NCBI GenBank assembly: GCA_035771175.1
Contig: CM069608.1
Span: 26,170,519 to 26,234,518, forward strand
DNA from: Paratinospora sagittata
Lineage: Eukaryota > Streptophyta > Magnoliopsida > Ranunculales > Menispermaceae
Length of the DNA stretch: 64,000 nt
Reading direction: 5' to 3'
A program made the translations under genes and the position numbers. Numbering within the stretch: position 1 is the first letter of the stretch; every line of letters begins with the position of its first letter. Positions 55,321-64,000 of the stretch are shown here, in pieces. The notes under the pieces were generated by a model. That model searched no databases and had not been told where the DNA came from. It was given only the letters and a program-made list of their open reading frames with translations.

Positions 55321-56262
55321 ACATGTTCTTCCTTCACATATCCAATCTCGCAAATAGATAATTGCTTCTACTGTTTCAGGCTTAAGTGAAGAGCGAAAAT
55401 TGTCAAGTACCCCCCCCCCCCACCACACACACACACACACACTAAATGAAGCTTCGGAAGCAACAGTGGATACTGGAATACTCAATATGCCACGAGCCAT
55501 TGAAGCAAGGTCAGGACAACAAAATTGATTAGACTTCCAAAAAGCAAGGACATCCAACTTCACATTTCGTGTCATCTTTGGTTCATCTAAGTAAAGCTCT
55601 AGTTAAGACTTTTGTGGATTGCTTCCCAACTCATCAAATGACATTTCATCAAATTCCTAAATCACAAAACATTGAATATTAAAACAAAAAAAGATACAAA
55701 AAAATAATGTATAAAACTTTTTACCTTAAATGCTTCCATTGCATTATCAAAGCAATCAACCTCATTAATGACATCATTAGCATCTTTTTTCTGTGAAGCA
55801 TTACAACTTGAAGGATGAACAGATGCCTTCGATTTATATGCTTCAAATAAGTCTTGCAACTTGCTATTAAATAGATAAAATTCAAGAAAATCTTCTTGTA
55901 GACATAGCTAACAAACGTCATCTTATATCGAGGGTCCAACACACATGCTATAGCCATAGTTGTAGAAAATTCAGACCACGACATTTTATTTGCCACAGCT
56001 CTCAAGTACTCATCATTCCCATCTTTTTGTTTTTTTATTTCTAAATAACACATATATATTGCAAGGTAATACAAATTGGAAGTAGGATACTTCGTGCCAG
56101 AAAACATTAAAGTGGAATCATAGAACACTTTCAAAAAAGGACTAATTTTTTCCAATTTTTCCCACTCTTCTCTTGAAGGGCAATTCATATAGTTCAAATC
56201 ACTTAATTCCATGTGTTGGAATGCCCGACGATAAAAAAGAACACTTTGAAGCATGAGATAAG
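55321..56262 (-). pseudogene. hAT-2 transposase, C-terminal exons and dimerisation domain
   Basis: Continues after the Tork solo LTR: MLQSVLFYRRAFQHMELSD, EEWEKLEKISPFLKVFYDST, YPTSNLYYLAIY and the catalytic-fold end ACVLDPRYKMTFVSY. A short exon (SKLQDLFEAYKSKAS) is followed by an intron-like A+T stretch near 55680. The last exon has LDVLAFWKSNQFCCPDLASMAR, ILSIPVSTVASEASFS and LDNFRSSLKPETVEAI-YLRDWI, the hAT C-terminal dimerisation domain. Within it, an expanded repeat adds Val-Cys-Val-Cys and Gly/Trp residues between EASFS and LDNFR. Confidence 0.87.
55410..55441. repeat. (C)n(CA)n microsatellite in the hAT dimerisation domain
   Basis: A run of 12 C, then CACCA and (CA)n on the plus strand. 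Translated from the minus strand it inserts VCVCVWWGGG in frame between EASFS and the residue that follows GGR in related proteins. Confidence 0.8.
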
Positions 56263-56684
56263 TGTTGTGCACAGCGGAAACAGAAACAAAATAACAAACG
56301 CACAAACGTAAATAATCAAACCTATCCAAACGATTGTAAAGAAACGCACAAGCAAGAACACACAGATTTACGTAGTTTGATGAATATACACCTACGTCCA
56401 CGGGAGATGAGAATCAATCCACTAATGAGTGAATACAAATAGGTTACAACCTATAATCAGATCTAAAAAAATTCTCTTAACTCACAAAATTGCTCTCCAT
56501 AAATCTCCAATTCTCACACACACATTACACAACCCAATAAGGGTTTATATAATACAATGTGCTAGAGTTAGTTTCTAACACAACGAGGAAAGTTTCCAAT
56601 TTAGACTAGGAAACTAACACACAAGGAAACTATACACAAATAGAAATTATCCAATGGTGGGATCGAGCCACACCATATCTAACA
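56263..56684 (-). mobile_element. solo LTR of the Tork family inside hAT-2, TSD ATAAG
   Basis: 422 bases with perfect duplications ATAAG (56258-56262 and 56685-56689). On the minus strand it reads TGTTAGATATGGTGTGG to GTGCACAACA. It shares the order of blocks with the Tork LTR at 59510-59938: TTTCTATTTGTG, TAGTTTCCT, GGAAACTTTCC, TATATAAACCC and TACGTAAATCTGTGTG. Removing it and one duplication rejoins the transposase at NSTY-LMLQS. Confidence 0.9.
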
Positions 56685-57511
56685 ATAAGTTGAATTCCAC
56701 CTAGTTGACACATCTTGACATAATCCTTTTTTGTTTTCATCTGACACTAAGTTAACACATTCTAAAAAGTTTTTCTTTCGTACTTGAGATCCCTTGACAT
56801 ATTTGACACTCTCCCGAATTTTGACAATAGATGAATCAACTATTTTTAATTCTTTTTGGACAATCAAGCTAAGAATATGTGCACAACATCGCATATGAAA
56901 ATGATCACCATCACATATAAGTAAGCCCTTTAGCTTCAATTGAGTTTTCAACATGTCAACTAAAACATCATTACTAGCAGCATTGTCTAAAGTAATACTA
57001 AAAGCCTTGGCCTCAAGCCCCCATTCACTTAACAAATTGTGAATTTTTTTAGACAACGCCATTCCAGTATGTGGAGGAGGCATAAATGTAAAGCTCAACA
57101 CTCTTTTTTGCAAATTCCAATTTTTATCTCTGAAATGACATGTCAAACACAAATATCCATCGGTAGTCAAAGAGGTCCACAAATCAGAAATAAAAGATAT
57201 TTCCCAGGAGCTACCTCTAGCAAAGACTTCACTATTGTTTTCTCTTTTTTATACAACTTAATAGTATCAGCCTTTGCAGTGTTTCATGACACTAGTTGAA
57301 TTGTAGGATGCAAATAACTAAATATTGACCTTATACCCACATATTCAACAAATTGAAAAGGTAAATCATGCATAACTAAAGCTTGTGTCACCAAATTATG
57401 AAACGTTTCTGAATCAAACTTAGATCCACTAAGAGAAATAGCACCACTATCTTGTGAAATCAACAATTGACCAATATCACGATGATTTCTCCTAACACAT
57501 GAATCAATATG
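56685..57511 (-). pseudogene. hAT-2 transposase, catalytic middle part
   Basis: After the BED exon, HIDSCVRRNHRDIGQ and HDLPFQFVEYVGIRS-FSYL run to SLLEVAPG, then a frame change near 57220. MWTSLTTDGYLCLTCHFRD, LNWNLQKRVL-type NLQKRVLSF and LDNAASNDVLVDMLK supply the first catalytic region. HMRCCAHILSLIVQKEL and VSTRWNSTY follow. The Asp in ITLDNA and the C..H of RCCAH are the conserved hAT signature and are intact. Confidence 0.88.
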
Positions 57512-57772
57512 TCATTTCAAGTTACCTATTCCATATTTGCTATCAGCAAAATACACAACTCCACAACGCTTGCACTTAGCCTTTTGCTTTTTGTCAGAAC
57601 CCAAAGGGAACAACTCAAAACTTTTCCACACTTGGGAAGTTTGCCTCCTCCTACGCTTCGACTTTTGCTCATTGACATCATCTTTATCATTGTCATCTTC
57701 AAGATCAATGCTCACATCAATATTGTTGGCGTCAAGCTCATCAAGATCAATTTCAAGTCTTTCATTATCCAT
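57512..57772 (-). pseudogene. hAT-2 transposase, N-terminus and BED finger
   Basis: M-DNERLEIDLDELDANNI, an acidic leader, then KSKRRRRQ and SQVWKSFELFPLGSDKKQKAKC, and CKRCGVVYFADSKYGIGNLK: the first half of the BED finger (C-x2-C). The next codon is TGA where Arg of K-R-H is expected, and the second half (H-x4-C context) follows. One substitution therefore ended the open frame. Confidence 0.87.
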
Positions 57773-58389
57773 CTACATATCAAAATCAGAACATTTCAAG
57801 ATCAAAATATACTGTCTAAAATCAAACGAACTAGGCTACTAGTAAATAAACTGCAAATCATATTATTGTGCAAATCATATAATCACATAATATGAAATGA
57901 ACAATATGATCAAGTGCATCAATAATCAAACAATCAATTATAAAAAAAAAAAAAAGCTACACATGAGATTATTTGAAAGATCAATTTTTTTTAAACCACA
58001 TTAAACTTAACTTTTTTTTTTTTTCAAAATCTTGATTATAGATAACTAGTTGAAGAAATTAATATGAATTCCAAATTGGAAAAAAAAAATTAAATCAAAT
58101 TCTAGTTTTAGAACATGAAAAAAACACACACACACATGCACTCTCTCCCCCGCTCTCTCTCTCTATTTCTTCTTCTTAAATTAATTGTTTTCTAGCTAGC
58201 ATTGTACAAACGATAGAAACTAATCGCAAAAAATAGGGTATTACCATAGTTTTTTTCAGCATGTAATTTAAGTTCAAATTCACCATTGCAGCAGCAAACT
58301 ATCAATAGGGAAAAAAACTATAATTATTTTGAACATGTAAATTAAGCTCAAATTTAGCATTGCAGCAGCAAACAATCAATAGAAAAAAA

Positions 58390-58705
58390 CATGTGCAGCA
58401 GGGGAAGAAGAAGAAGAAGAAAAAGAAGAAGAGGGCTGTAAAAAAAAACTTTGAAGAAAAAAAAACGTTAAGAGAGAAAGAAAGAAAGAAAAAGAAGAAG
58501 AAGAAGAAGAAAAAGAAGAAGGGGGCTTTAAAAAAACATTGTGATGAAAAAAAAGTGAGGAAAAAAGAAGAAGAAGAAGACTGTGTAAAAAAATGGGGTT
58601 TCTAACTTTCTTGTTGTTGCAGGATGAGAAGAAAGGAAGAAGATGAAGAAGAAGAAAAAGAAGAAAAAGAAAAAAAAAAAAAAAGGAAGAAGAAACAAAG
58701 AAAGA
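58390..58705. repeat. GAA-rich low-complexity tract
   Basis: Long GAAGAAGAA and AAAGAAG runs in the hAT-2 5' flank on the transposase strand side. The 81-residue Lys-rich ORF here is a by-product of the repeat. CT/CA runs at 58125-58165 are of the same kind. Confidence 0.85.
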
Positions 58706-59275
58706 AGATTATACCTCTTTTAGGAAGAACTTCTCTTTGTTGCAGTGTTGTCGCTGTCGTTCAAACAAATAAGTTAAAAGAGGATGAAGTTGGATGAAGA
58801 AGTTGTCAATTAGGGCATCAAGTCTCAACTCTCAAGTCTCAAGATTAGCCGATTAGGGTCGTCTTGTATTTTAGCATATAATAGTTAATAATATTATTAA
58901 TTCATATTTTCTTAGTTTTTATAATTTTATTATTCACTAAAAAAAGTAAAAGACTATGATAACAAACAATAAAAAATTAATAAGAAGGACAACATCAAAT
59001 ATTTTAAAAGAGAATTAATCAAATTTAAAAAAAAAATGTGTCATCAACAGGTAAATTTCGGGTTACCCATTTATAACCTATTTATTTTTTATTTTTTTAA
59101 TCATGTTAAACGGGTCAATTTCGAGTTTAGCAGGTTGACCTGGTTTTGACCTAAAATTTAATCGTGTCTAATCGGGTTTAACCTATTTTGACCCGCACTT
59201 GTTTATGCTAAACCCAAACCTGCTAACTTCGTGTCGGTTTTGAGTCTCGTGTCGTGACCTATATTGCCACCCCTA

Positions 59276-59478
59276 AGTTAGAGTGTTATTCACTTGGCTA
59301 AGAACCCAGTGCATCATGCCAAGACCAAGCATATTGATGTTCTTTTCCATTTTGTTCGTGAGATGGTGAGATTTTTTTGCAGAAGATCACTACCAATTAT
59401 AATCCTACAGATATGCTGACAAAGACAGTCCTAGTAGTCAAGTTTGAGCATTGCTTGAACTTGATCAATATTCTATAG
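59276..59478 (+). pseudogene. Tork-like RNase H, C-terminal part
   Basis: After hAT-2: the repeated codons of the duplication, then SLAKNPVHHAKTKHIDV and FHFVREMV, a shift, NYNPTDMLTKTV and FEHCLNLINIL-stop near 59478. This is the standard end of Tork-type copia pol, confirming that hAT-2 lies within a single RNase H. Confidence 0.85.
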
Positions 59479-59494
59479 CGTTGAGCGCCTCGAG

Positions 59495-59938
59495 GGGCGT
59501 GTTTGGAGATGTTGATTGGTTGTTATTGGCTAGTGACTTGTGGCAGTCCTTGCCAAGGTAGAGATTGTTATTTATAGTGTGGCTCGGCCCATTATGTGTA
59601 CCGGTGATATTTCTATTTTTATGTGTTTCTATTTATTAGTTTCCTTGATTGTATCAGTTTCCTAGACTTAGTAGGAAACTTTCCCAGTCTGAATTGGGAA
59701 CTAAGTCTAAAGCTCTCTATATATACCTAGTATTAGGGATTGAGAGGTAAGAGTGAAAATAGAGAGACATTGTGAGTGTTGTATTGGATTCTCCCATATT
59801 AGTAAAATCTTCATATCCCGTGAATGTAGGCAGATCTTCGCCAAACCATGTAAATTTGTGTGTTGTCTTCTTGTTGCTTTGATTTGCATCTGTGTGTGTG
59901 CGTGTTCGTATGTTTGTTTCGTTGGGTGAATCTCAACA
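59495..59938 (+). mobile_element. Tork-like polypurine tract and 3' LTR
   Basis: LTR 59510-59938 (429 bases), TGTTGATTGG to AATCTCAACA. TATA CTCTATATATACC at about 59714. The purine-rich GGGGCGTGTTTGGAGA just before it is the plus-strand primer. The next five bases are CATGT. No duplication can be tested because the 5' end is lost. Confidence 0.86.
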
Positions 59939-60290
59939 CATGTCATGCAGCAAACCTTCACTTGTAGTTCCTCTGAAACACAACCCCCAAAATATTCATT
60001 TTAGATGCATTAGATGTTGTTTTGAGACTTTACATTTGAGATGTAATAATTTTTTTGGACCATTTAATGGCATAATTGTACTCTTGATGGGGAAACTTGT
60101 TTTTTTTCTATGCTTTAATAGATTCACAAACTCAAAGGTAAACCCAAAATTTTCATTTTAGATGCATTAGATATTATTTTTTTCTTCTTCTTCTTGTATT
60201 AGTTGGACAAAAGACTTGGGACAAATAATGCCTTGAATTCCTACTCAAGTTTCTTCTATGATTACTTATGACAAGTTTCTTCTGTAACAG
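59939..60290. other. non-coding, short direct repeat
   Basis: No gene recognised. A direct repeat of about 33 bases (ATTCATTTTAGATGCATTAG near 59989 and TTTCATTTTAGATGCATTAG near 60155) lies 165 bases apart. A T-rich stretch ending TTCTGTAACAG (60280-60290) looks like a splice acceptor for the next exon. Confidence 0.4.
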
Positions 60291-60385
60291 GGTATTGATG
60301 GACTCGTTCTTTCCTCATTAGAATTAGCAAACATTGAAACAGTTGAAAAAGCAATCCAATGGATAAGAGGCAGAAATCTTATGTT
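60291..60385 (+). other. putative 95-bp exon of an unidentified gene
   Basis: Acceptor TTCTGTAACAG and donor GTAAGT (60386-60391) flank 95 bases open in one frame: GIDGLVLSSLELANIETVEK followed by AIQWIRGRNLM. The hydrophobic/charged pattern looks like real protein (helix after helix). I do not recognise the family. No neighbouring exon is visible, so it could be a gene fragment. Confidence 0.45.
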
Positions 60386-60403
60386 GTAAGTATTTCTAAG
60401 CTT

Positions 60404-61869
60404 TTGTATCACAAGTGCACGACGATCAAGTAATAATATAAATTCGAAATGAATCTGGTTGTCATCCTCTGGGATAGTGAATTTTACAATTACAAATGCT
60501 CAAAACTACTATGAAGATGATTTTATCTAGGCGATCAGTTTAGAATGATTTAATTGCTAGAATTAAAATAAACCAAAAGTAACACTAATTAAAGCAAATT
60601 GAATTAAAATGGGAGATTAACCAATGAATGAAAGTCTTGGAGATTGATTTCATTATGTTCCATTTTATAGGTTTCAAAAATGTTGTGTTATTGAACTAAT
60701 TTGCTGAATCTATAAATCACGAATTCAGTCCAAATCCCTCCCTCGAGCGCAATTCGAACATCTATCTTCAAGATATTAATTCCCTCTCTCGAATGTAAAA
60801 CAATAAGTTAAAGATGCATTAAAATCTGTAATTCTTAGAAAATGATTTCAAAGGTGTTCGTAGGTCTCTTGACTCTATACTACTAACCTAGGTTACAAAG
60901 TCTCAGATCTGATTCGAAAACACCTCTTTCGAACGTAAGAAATCAGATCTACCATCATTTAATATGTGGTTAGCAAATCAAAAGCATTAAGCATAAAAAA
61001 AAACTTGTAAATAAACCTAGAAATTTGCACAAAAACACATATAAAATATTCAACCCATAAACTTGAACATAGATTAATAAATCCCAAGATTAAACTCTTA
61101 GCTCATATTCAAATCCATAATTACAAGATAGAGATTTAAAGAAGACATCAATGAAACAAGCTAAAATGGAATAGAATTGGAAAAAGAACCCCCTTTTACA
61201 AGTGGAAAACCTTTTCTTCTTCTTCTCCTCATTGCAACTCTCCTCCTTCTTCAACCTCTTCACTTGCCTCCCTTTTGCAAACCCTAAACCTAATTAATTG
61301 CTATCTAATGTCTAAACAATGAAAAGATCCCCTAAACAAACCCTAAAACCAAGCTATATACAAAAGTGGGTCAAAAGACCAAAAAAGGCACAAAAAACTC
61401 GCACAAAATCGCAAAAACCCATTTTTTGGGTTCATGTAGCGCCACGGCGCCTAAAAACGCTTGTTGGGGTGGTGGCCTTGTGGACTTAGCCGATTTTCTT
61501 CACTTTTTGCACACTTCTTGCACATGTTCTTGACTTCTTTTGAGCACAATTTGAACTTTATTTCACCCCACTTTAAAGCTCTTTATTTACCTACAACACA
61601 AATTATAAACAAGTGTCAACATTATGCAATTAATCAAAGTATTAAACTAATATGAAAATAAACTCAAAGTATATGATTCTATGATATTAACATGTATCAA
61701 AATGTTATTTATTAATGATAAAAACGTATAAAAAAAACTAAAATAAAACCTAAATGAACCTAAAACAACTAATTATACTAATCATGCAAAAACACCTATA
61801 AACTATCCAAATGAACCTAAAAATCTAACAAATTAACATGCAAAACACTAACCAAAACTCAACTTATCA
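60404..61869 (-). mobile_element. TGAT...ATCA element R3
   Basis: About 1.47 kb matching R1 and R2, with the conserved CAAGTGCACG-ATCAAGT block near its low end and AACTTATCA at its high end (61869). A duplication is not obvious, and the first 20 bases at the low end are degraded, so the left boundary is approximate. It lies just downstream of the 95-bp exon. Non-coding. The purine-rich 61200 region corresponds to that of R1. Confidence 0.75.
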
Positions 61870-62539
61870 AATGACTGCCCAGTTTGCTTTAATTTTCAAT
61901 TGCATTCTAAATGAATCTGTTTGTTTTTTATAGGAGTATTTGGGCTTCTTTTTTTATTGTGTTTAAGATGCTTTATTGATTTGAATTTTTGTGTTTGGTT
62001 TGGTTTTGTGAATGGATGGTTGTTGATGAACTGCATTGAATAGATATTTTCTAAAAGGGCTCATGTCAAATTCCTAGGACAAACATTCTGTCTACTTTAA
62101 ATTAATATCATTTAAATGGTTCTCTTTAAGATAGGTTTGTGCTATGAATACATGAAAAATTGTAATCAGAACAAGATGGCCTACTAATTTTTATGACAGA
62201 CTGCAGTAATTCATGAGCGGTAAAATGGTTGAATTACATCATATGATCATGAAGTAATTTAATCATTGATCCATGGTTATCATTGTCTACGTTTAGAAAC
62301 TTCCACTTGTTTCTTATTTAGTTATTTTTTGTGTTTCACTTTTTGTTAGTATCTCACATCTGGAATTGTTTATGTTGTGACTTGCAAACTGGGCAACGAG
62401 TGTTGAAAGGTTCTATAATTCACAGAATCTTAATTCATAGTTGAATGGTTTGTGATTCATAGTTGATGATGAGGGAACCAATGAGGTAATTGTCTACTTT
62501 CCAACATTCTTGACTAATGCACTTGTGTAATTTTTCAGT
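61870..62539 (+). other. intron-like A+T-rich DNA
   Basis: No ORF or repeat recognised. It ends in GTAATTTTTCAG, a good splice acceptor leading into the BSK-type exon. The T-rich plus strand fits an intron. Confidence 0.4.
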
Positions 62540-62659
62540 TATCTTTCCAAGAGTGGACACCAGCAAATGAGAGACATGCTGGAAGCTAGGAAGCGTGGGG
62601 ACTTGACATTTCATGACAAAGATTTCAAGATGGCCATTGCCATTGAGTGCTATTCACAG
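62540..62659 (+). pseudogene. exon of a BSK-type kinase (brassinosteroid-signalling kinase), frameshifted
   Basis: Translates as LSFQEWT, then after one extra base as QQMRDMLEARKRGDL, TFHDKDFKMAIAIECYSQ, with donor GTATGA. This is the exon joining the kinase domain to the first TPR repeat in plant BSK proteins, plasma-membrane pseudokinases of brassinosteroid signalling. A one-base insertion after EWT and a six-base tandem duplication GCCATT (giving AIAI) are unlike functional copies. No other BSK exon is found nearby: a gene fragment, or the edge of a pseudogene. Confidence 0.7.
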
Positions 62660-63329
62660 GTATGATTTCTTCTGCTGATATGCATATCCATGTCCATGGG
62701 ATTAGTTGATGTGCTTATACTACTGATTCACATAGAGTTGTCGTGATTGGTTTTTCTTATGGGCTTGCTCAATTTTTTGACATAAATGTGTGTTGTTCTG
62801 AAATGGGTTTTATTTGGTTTTTCAGGATATTGGGAACACTAAAGGATTAAAATATAAATCGTGTTCTTATTGGGTTAGATTTATCATAAAGGCAAGTCCC
62901 AACTGGGCCTAGCCCTTTTCATCGCGATAACCATGATGTTGTAAGACGTTAAGATGAACAATTATATAACACGTAGAAGAAGAAGAAGGCAAAGGGAGTT
63001 ACCAGTACTCATGAACACAGTTAGCTTAACACAGCTTTTTCACGAGTGTTTGTAAAGGATTGATTAATTGGTGCTACTAATTATAGCTCAATTTACTGTA
63101 ATGATGAGTGTGATCTTCCAATACAGTAGAGTTAGAGATTATAGAGTGTTGGAAACATATTTATATATTTATTTGTAGTTTTGAATGACGAAATATGAAG
63201 TTCTTTATATGGGTTTTGATAGGGTTGTTTTTCTCATTCTGGATAATTTTTTTTTCAGCCCTGTTTCCTTAATGAGAAACTTTCAAAACTTGTATCATCT
63301 TTTAGTTATAAAAATATATAATTAAAAAA
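62660..63329. other. no recognisable feature
   Basis: A+T-rich, no convincing exon, repeat or transposon end. The next BSK exon expected downstream (FIDVGTMVSPT-type) is not seen. Confidence 0.5.
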
Positions 63330-63690
63330 TATATATTATTAGCGACCAAACCCATTGTCGCTACAAAGACAAATCATCGCAAAAAAAGTGATAAGTAGCG
63401 ACAAAAACACATCTTTGGCGACGAACATCACGTCGCTAAGGCCTGTTAATGGCGTGAACATATTTCGTTGCAATTTGACCTATTTGGGACAAAAGTACTT
63501 GTCGGTAAATCATTCTTTCGCAACGAGTTTCAGCTTGTCGCTAATATAATTTGCGACAAAAATATCATAAATGTCGCCCAAAATTTCGGCGACCGTCAAT
63601 TAGCGACGTAAACAGCTACGTCGCTTAATGTATTTGTGACGATTTCTTAACTTTTAGCAATGAAAGCTAAAGGTTAAAAATTCTGTAGTG
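63330..63690 (-). mobile_element. terminus of a CACTA (En/Spm) transposon
   Basis: On the minus strand the end reads CACTACAGAATTTTTAACC at 63690. Inside are many short subterminal repeats GCGAC, GTCGCTA and TTTGTCGC in both orientations (about 15 within 330 bases), the usual CACTA transposase-binding landscape. A matching opposite end was not found in the window, so this is a truncated or very long element. Confidence 0.72.
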
Positions 63691-64000
63691 TGAATATCAA
63701 TTGTAGTGTTTTATCACAAATTAAAATAAGTGATAAAGTTTTTTCTAGTGCAAGGAACAAATACTCAACTCCATTTTAATTAAGTTTTTTTTCTAATTAA
63801 ATTGCATTGACTATATACTTGTGCTTCCTCCACTATCAAGGGCTAAGTCTTTAAATTACAAATAGTATATTTTTTTCCTAACGATATTCCCATTTTGATT
63901 CTCCTAAAATTTCTTATGCTATGTTTTTTATGAATTTAGTTACTTTATCTTATTATAGCTTAGCGTGATCATTTATAATTGAATTGCAAGGAGAAAAAAA
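63691..64000. other. A+T-rich flank with a second CACTA-like motif
   Basis: TTTATCAC...GTGATAAA (63709-63736 region) is an inverted repeat, followed by TTTTTTCTAGTG, whose complement CACTAGAAAAAA begins like a CACTA end. The rest is featureless A+T-rich DNA to the window edge. Confidence 0.35.

Larger units (their letters stand above)
54618..59275 (-). mobile_element. hAT transposon hAT-2, TSD AGTCAGAG/AGTTAGAG
   Basis: 4658 bases with terminal inverted repeats TAGGGGTGACAAT (left) and, on the other strand, TAGGGGTGGCAAT (right). The 8-base flanks AGTCAGAG (54610-54617) and AGTTAGAG (59276-59283) fit hAT duplications. Subterminal regions are rich in CGTGTCGTGTC, GACACG and CGGGT-type short repeats where transposase would bind. 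The minus-strand transposase gene occupies 57772-55321. A near-complete element, but stops and insertions disable it. Confidence 0.92.
52801..59938 (+). mobile_element. Tork-like Ty1/copia element, 5' truncated
   Basis: Integrase C-terminal part, RT, RNase H and 3' LTR on the plus strand. The left end is fused with LTR M inside the integrase. RNase H is split by hAT-2 (54618-59275). The sequence is clearly different from the SIRE-like family: short 429-base LTR and a distinct pol. The GVKGYRLW motif after integrase resembles Tork-lineage (Tnt1-like) pol. Confidence 0.85.

Noticed and set aside
58360..58605. 81-residue lysine-rich ORF
   Set aside because: Translation of GAA/AAG microsatellite in the hAT-2 flank.

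Overview
This is nuclear DNA of a flowering plant, most likely a eudicot. It is A+T-rich, almost every base belongs to nested LTR retrotransposons and DNA transposons, and the only host-gene traces are two short exon fragments at the right edge. No intact cellular gene, rRNA, tRNA or organellar segment is visible. I cannot name the species from sequence alone.

Layout. (1) 1-2558: 5' end of a minus-strand SIRE-like Ty1/copia element (A). It lies in (2) 2559-10877, a plus-strand Ty3/gypsy chromovirus with decayed gag-pol, an unusual proline-rich extra ORF and a 3' LTR. The gypsy RT is split by a 1.53-kb TGAT...ATCA element (R1, target duplication ATGAC). (3) 10879-14463: a short minus-strand LTR, a broken minus-strand copia (K) with a long foldback insertion, and an LTR remnant (L). 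(4) 14464-18594: a decayed hAT transposase gene (BED finger, DUF659-like) split by a solo LTR (S1, duplication GATGA). (5) 18595-48869: two SIRE-like copia elements in tandem sharing a middle LTR (H and G). H is split by a 12.6-kb minus-strand non-autonomous element (N). N has gag, a long accessory ORF with its own upstream promoter-like region, and no pol. N itself carries another R insertion and a solo LTR (D). The shared H/G LTR carries a solo LTR of a sister family (E), and G's last LTR carries a tRNA-derived SINE. (6) 48870-52800: LTR of a third sister family (M), split by a second S solo LTR (duplication CATAT). (7) 52801-59938: a Tork-like copia pol and 3' LTR, whose RNase H is split by a 4.66-kb hAT element; that hAT carries a solo LTR of the same Tork family. 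(8) 59939-64000: low-copy DNA with a 95-bp exon, a third R copy, an exon of a BSK-type (brassinosteroid-signalling kinase) gene with a frameshift, and the end of a CACTA transposon.

The most unusual structure is inside the SIRE-like LTRs. Just upstream of each LTR 3' end (R/U5) sits an array of short hairpins. Their loop is conserved around CCGTAAG, but the 5-8 bp stems change completely between and within LTR families while staying complementary. This covariation-like pattern is what selection on a folded RNA (or on paired DNA half-sites) would leave. The same LTRs carry a second array in U3 built from AGGACGCT/AGCGCCCT-type inverted words, and this motif reappears upstream of the accessory ORF of element N.

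The insertion order is readable from target-site duplications. Removing each insertion plus one duplication restores the interrupted reading frame for R1 in gypsy RT, D in the accessory ORF, S1 in hAT-1, and the Tork solo LTR in hAT-2.
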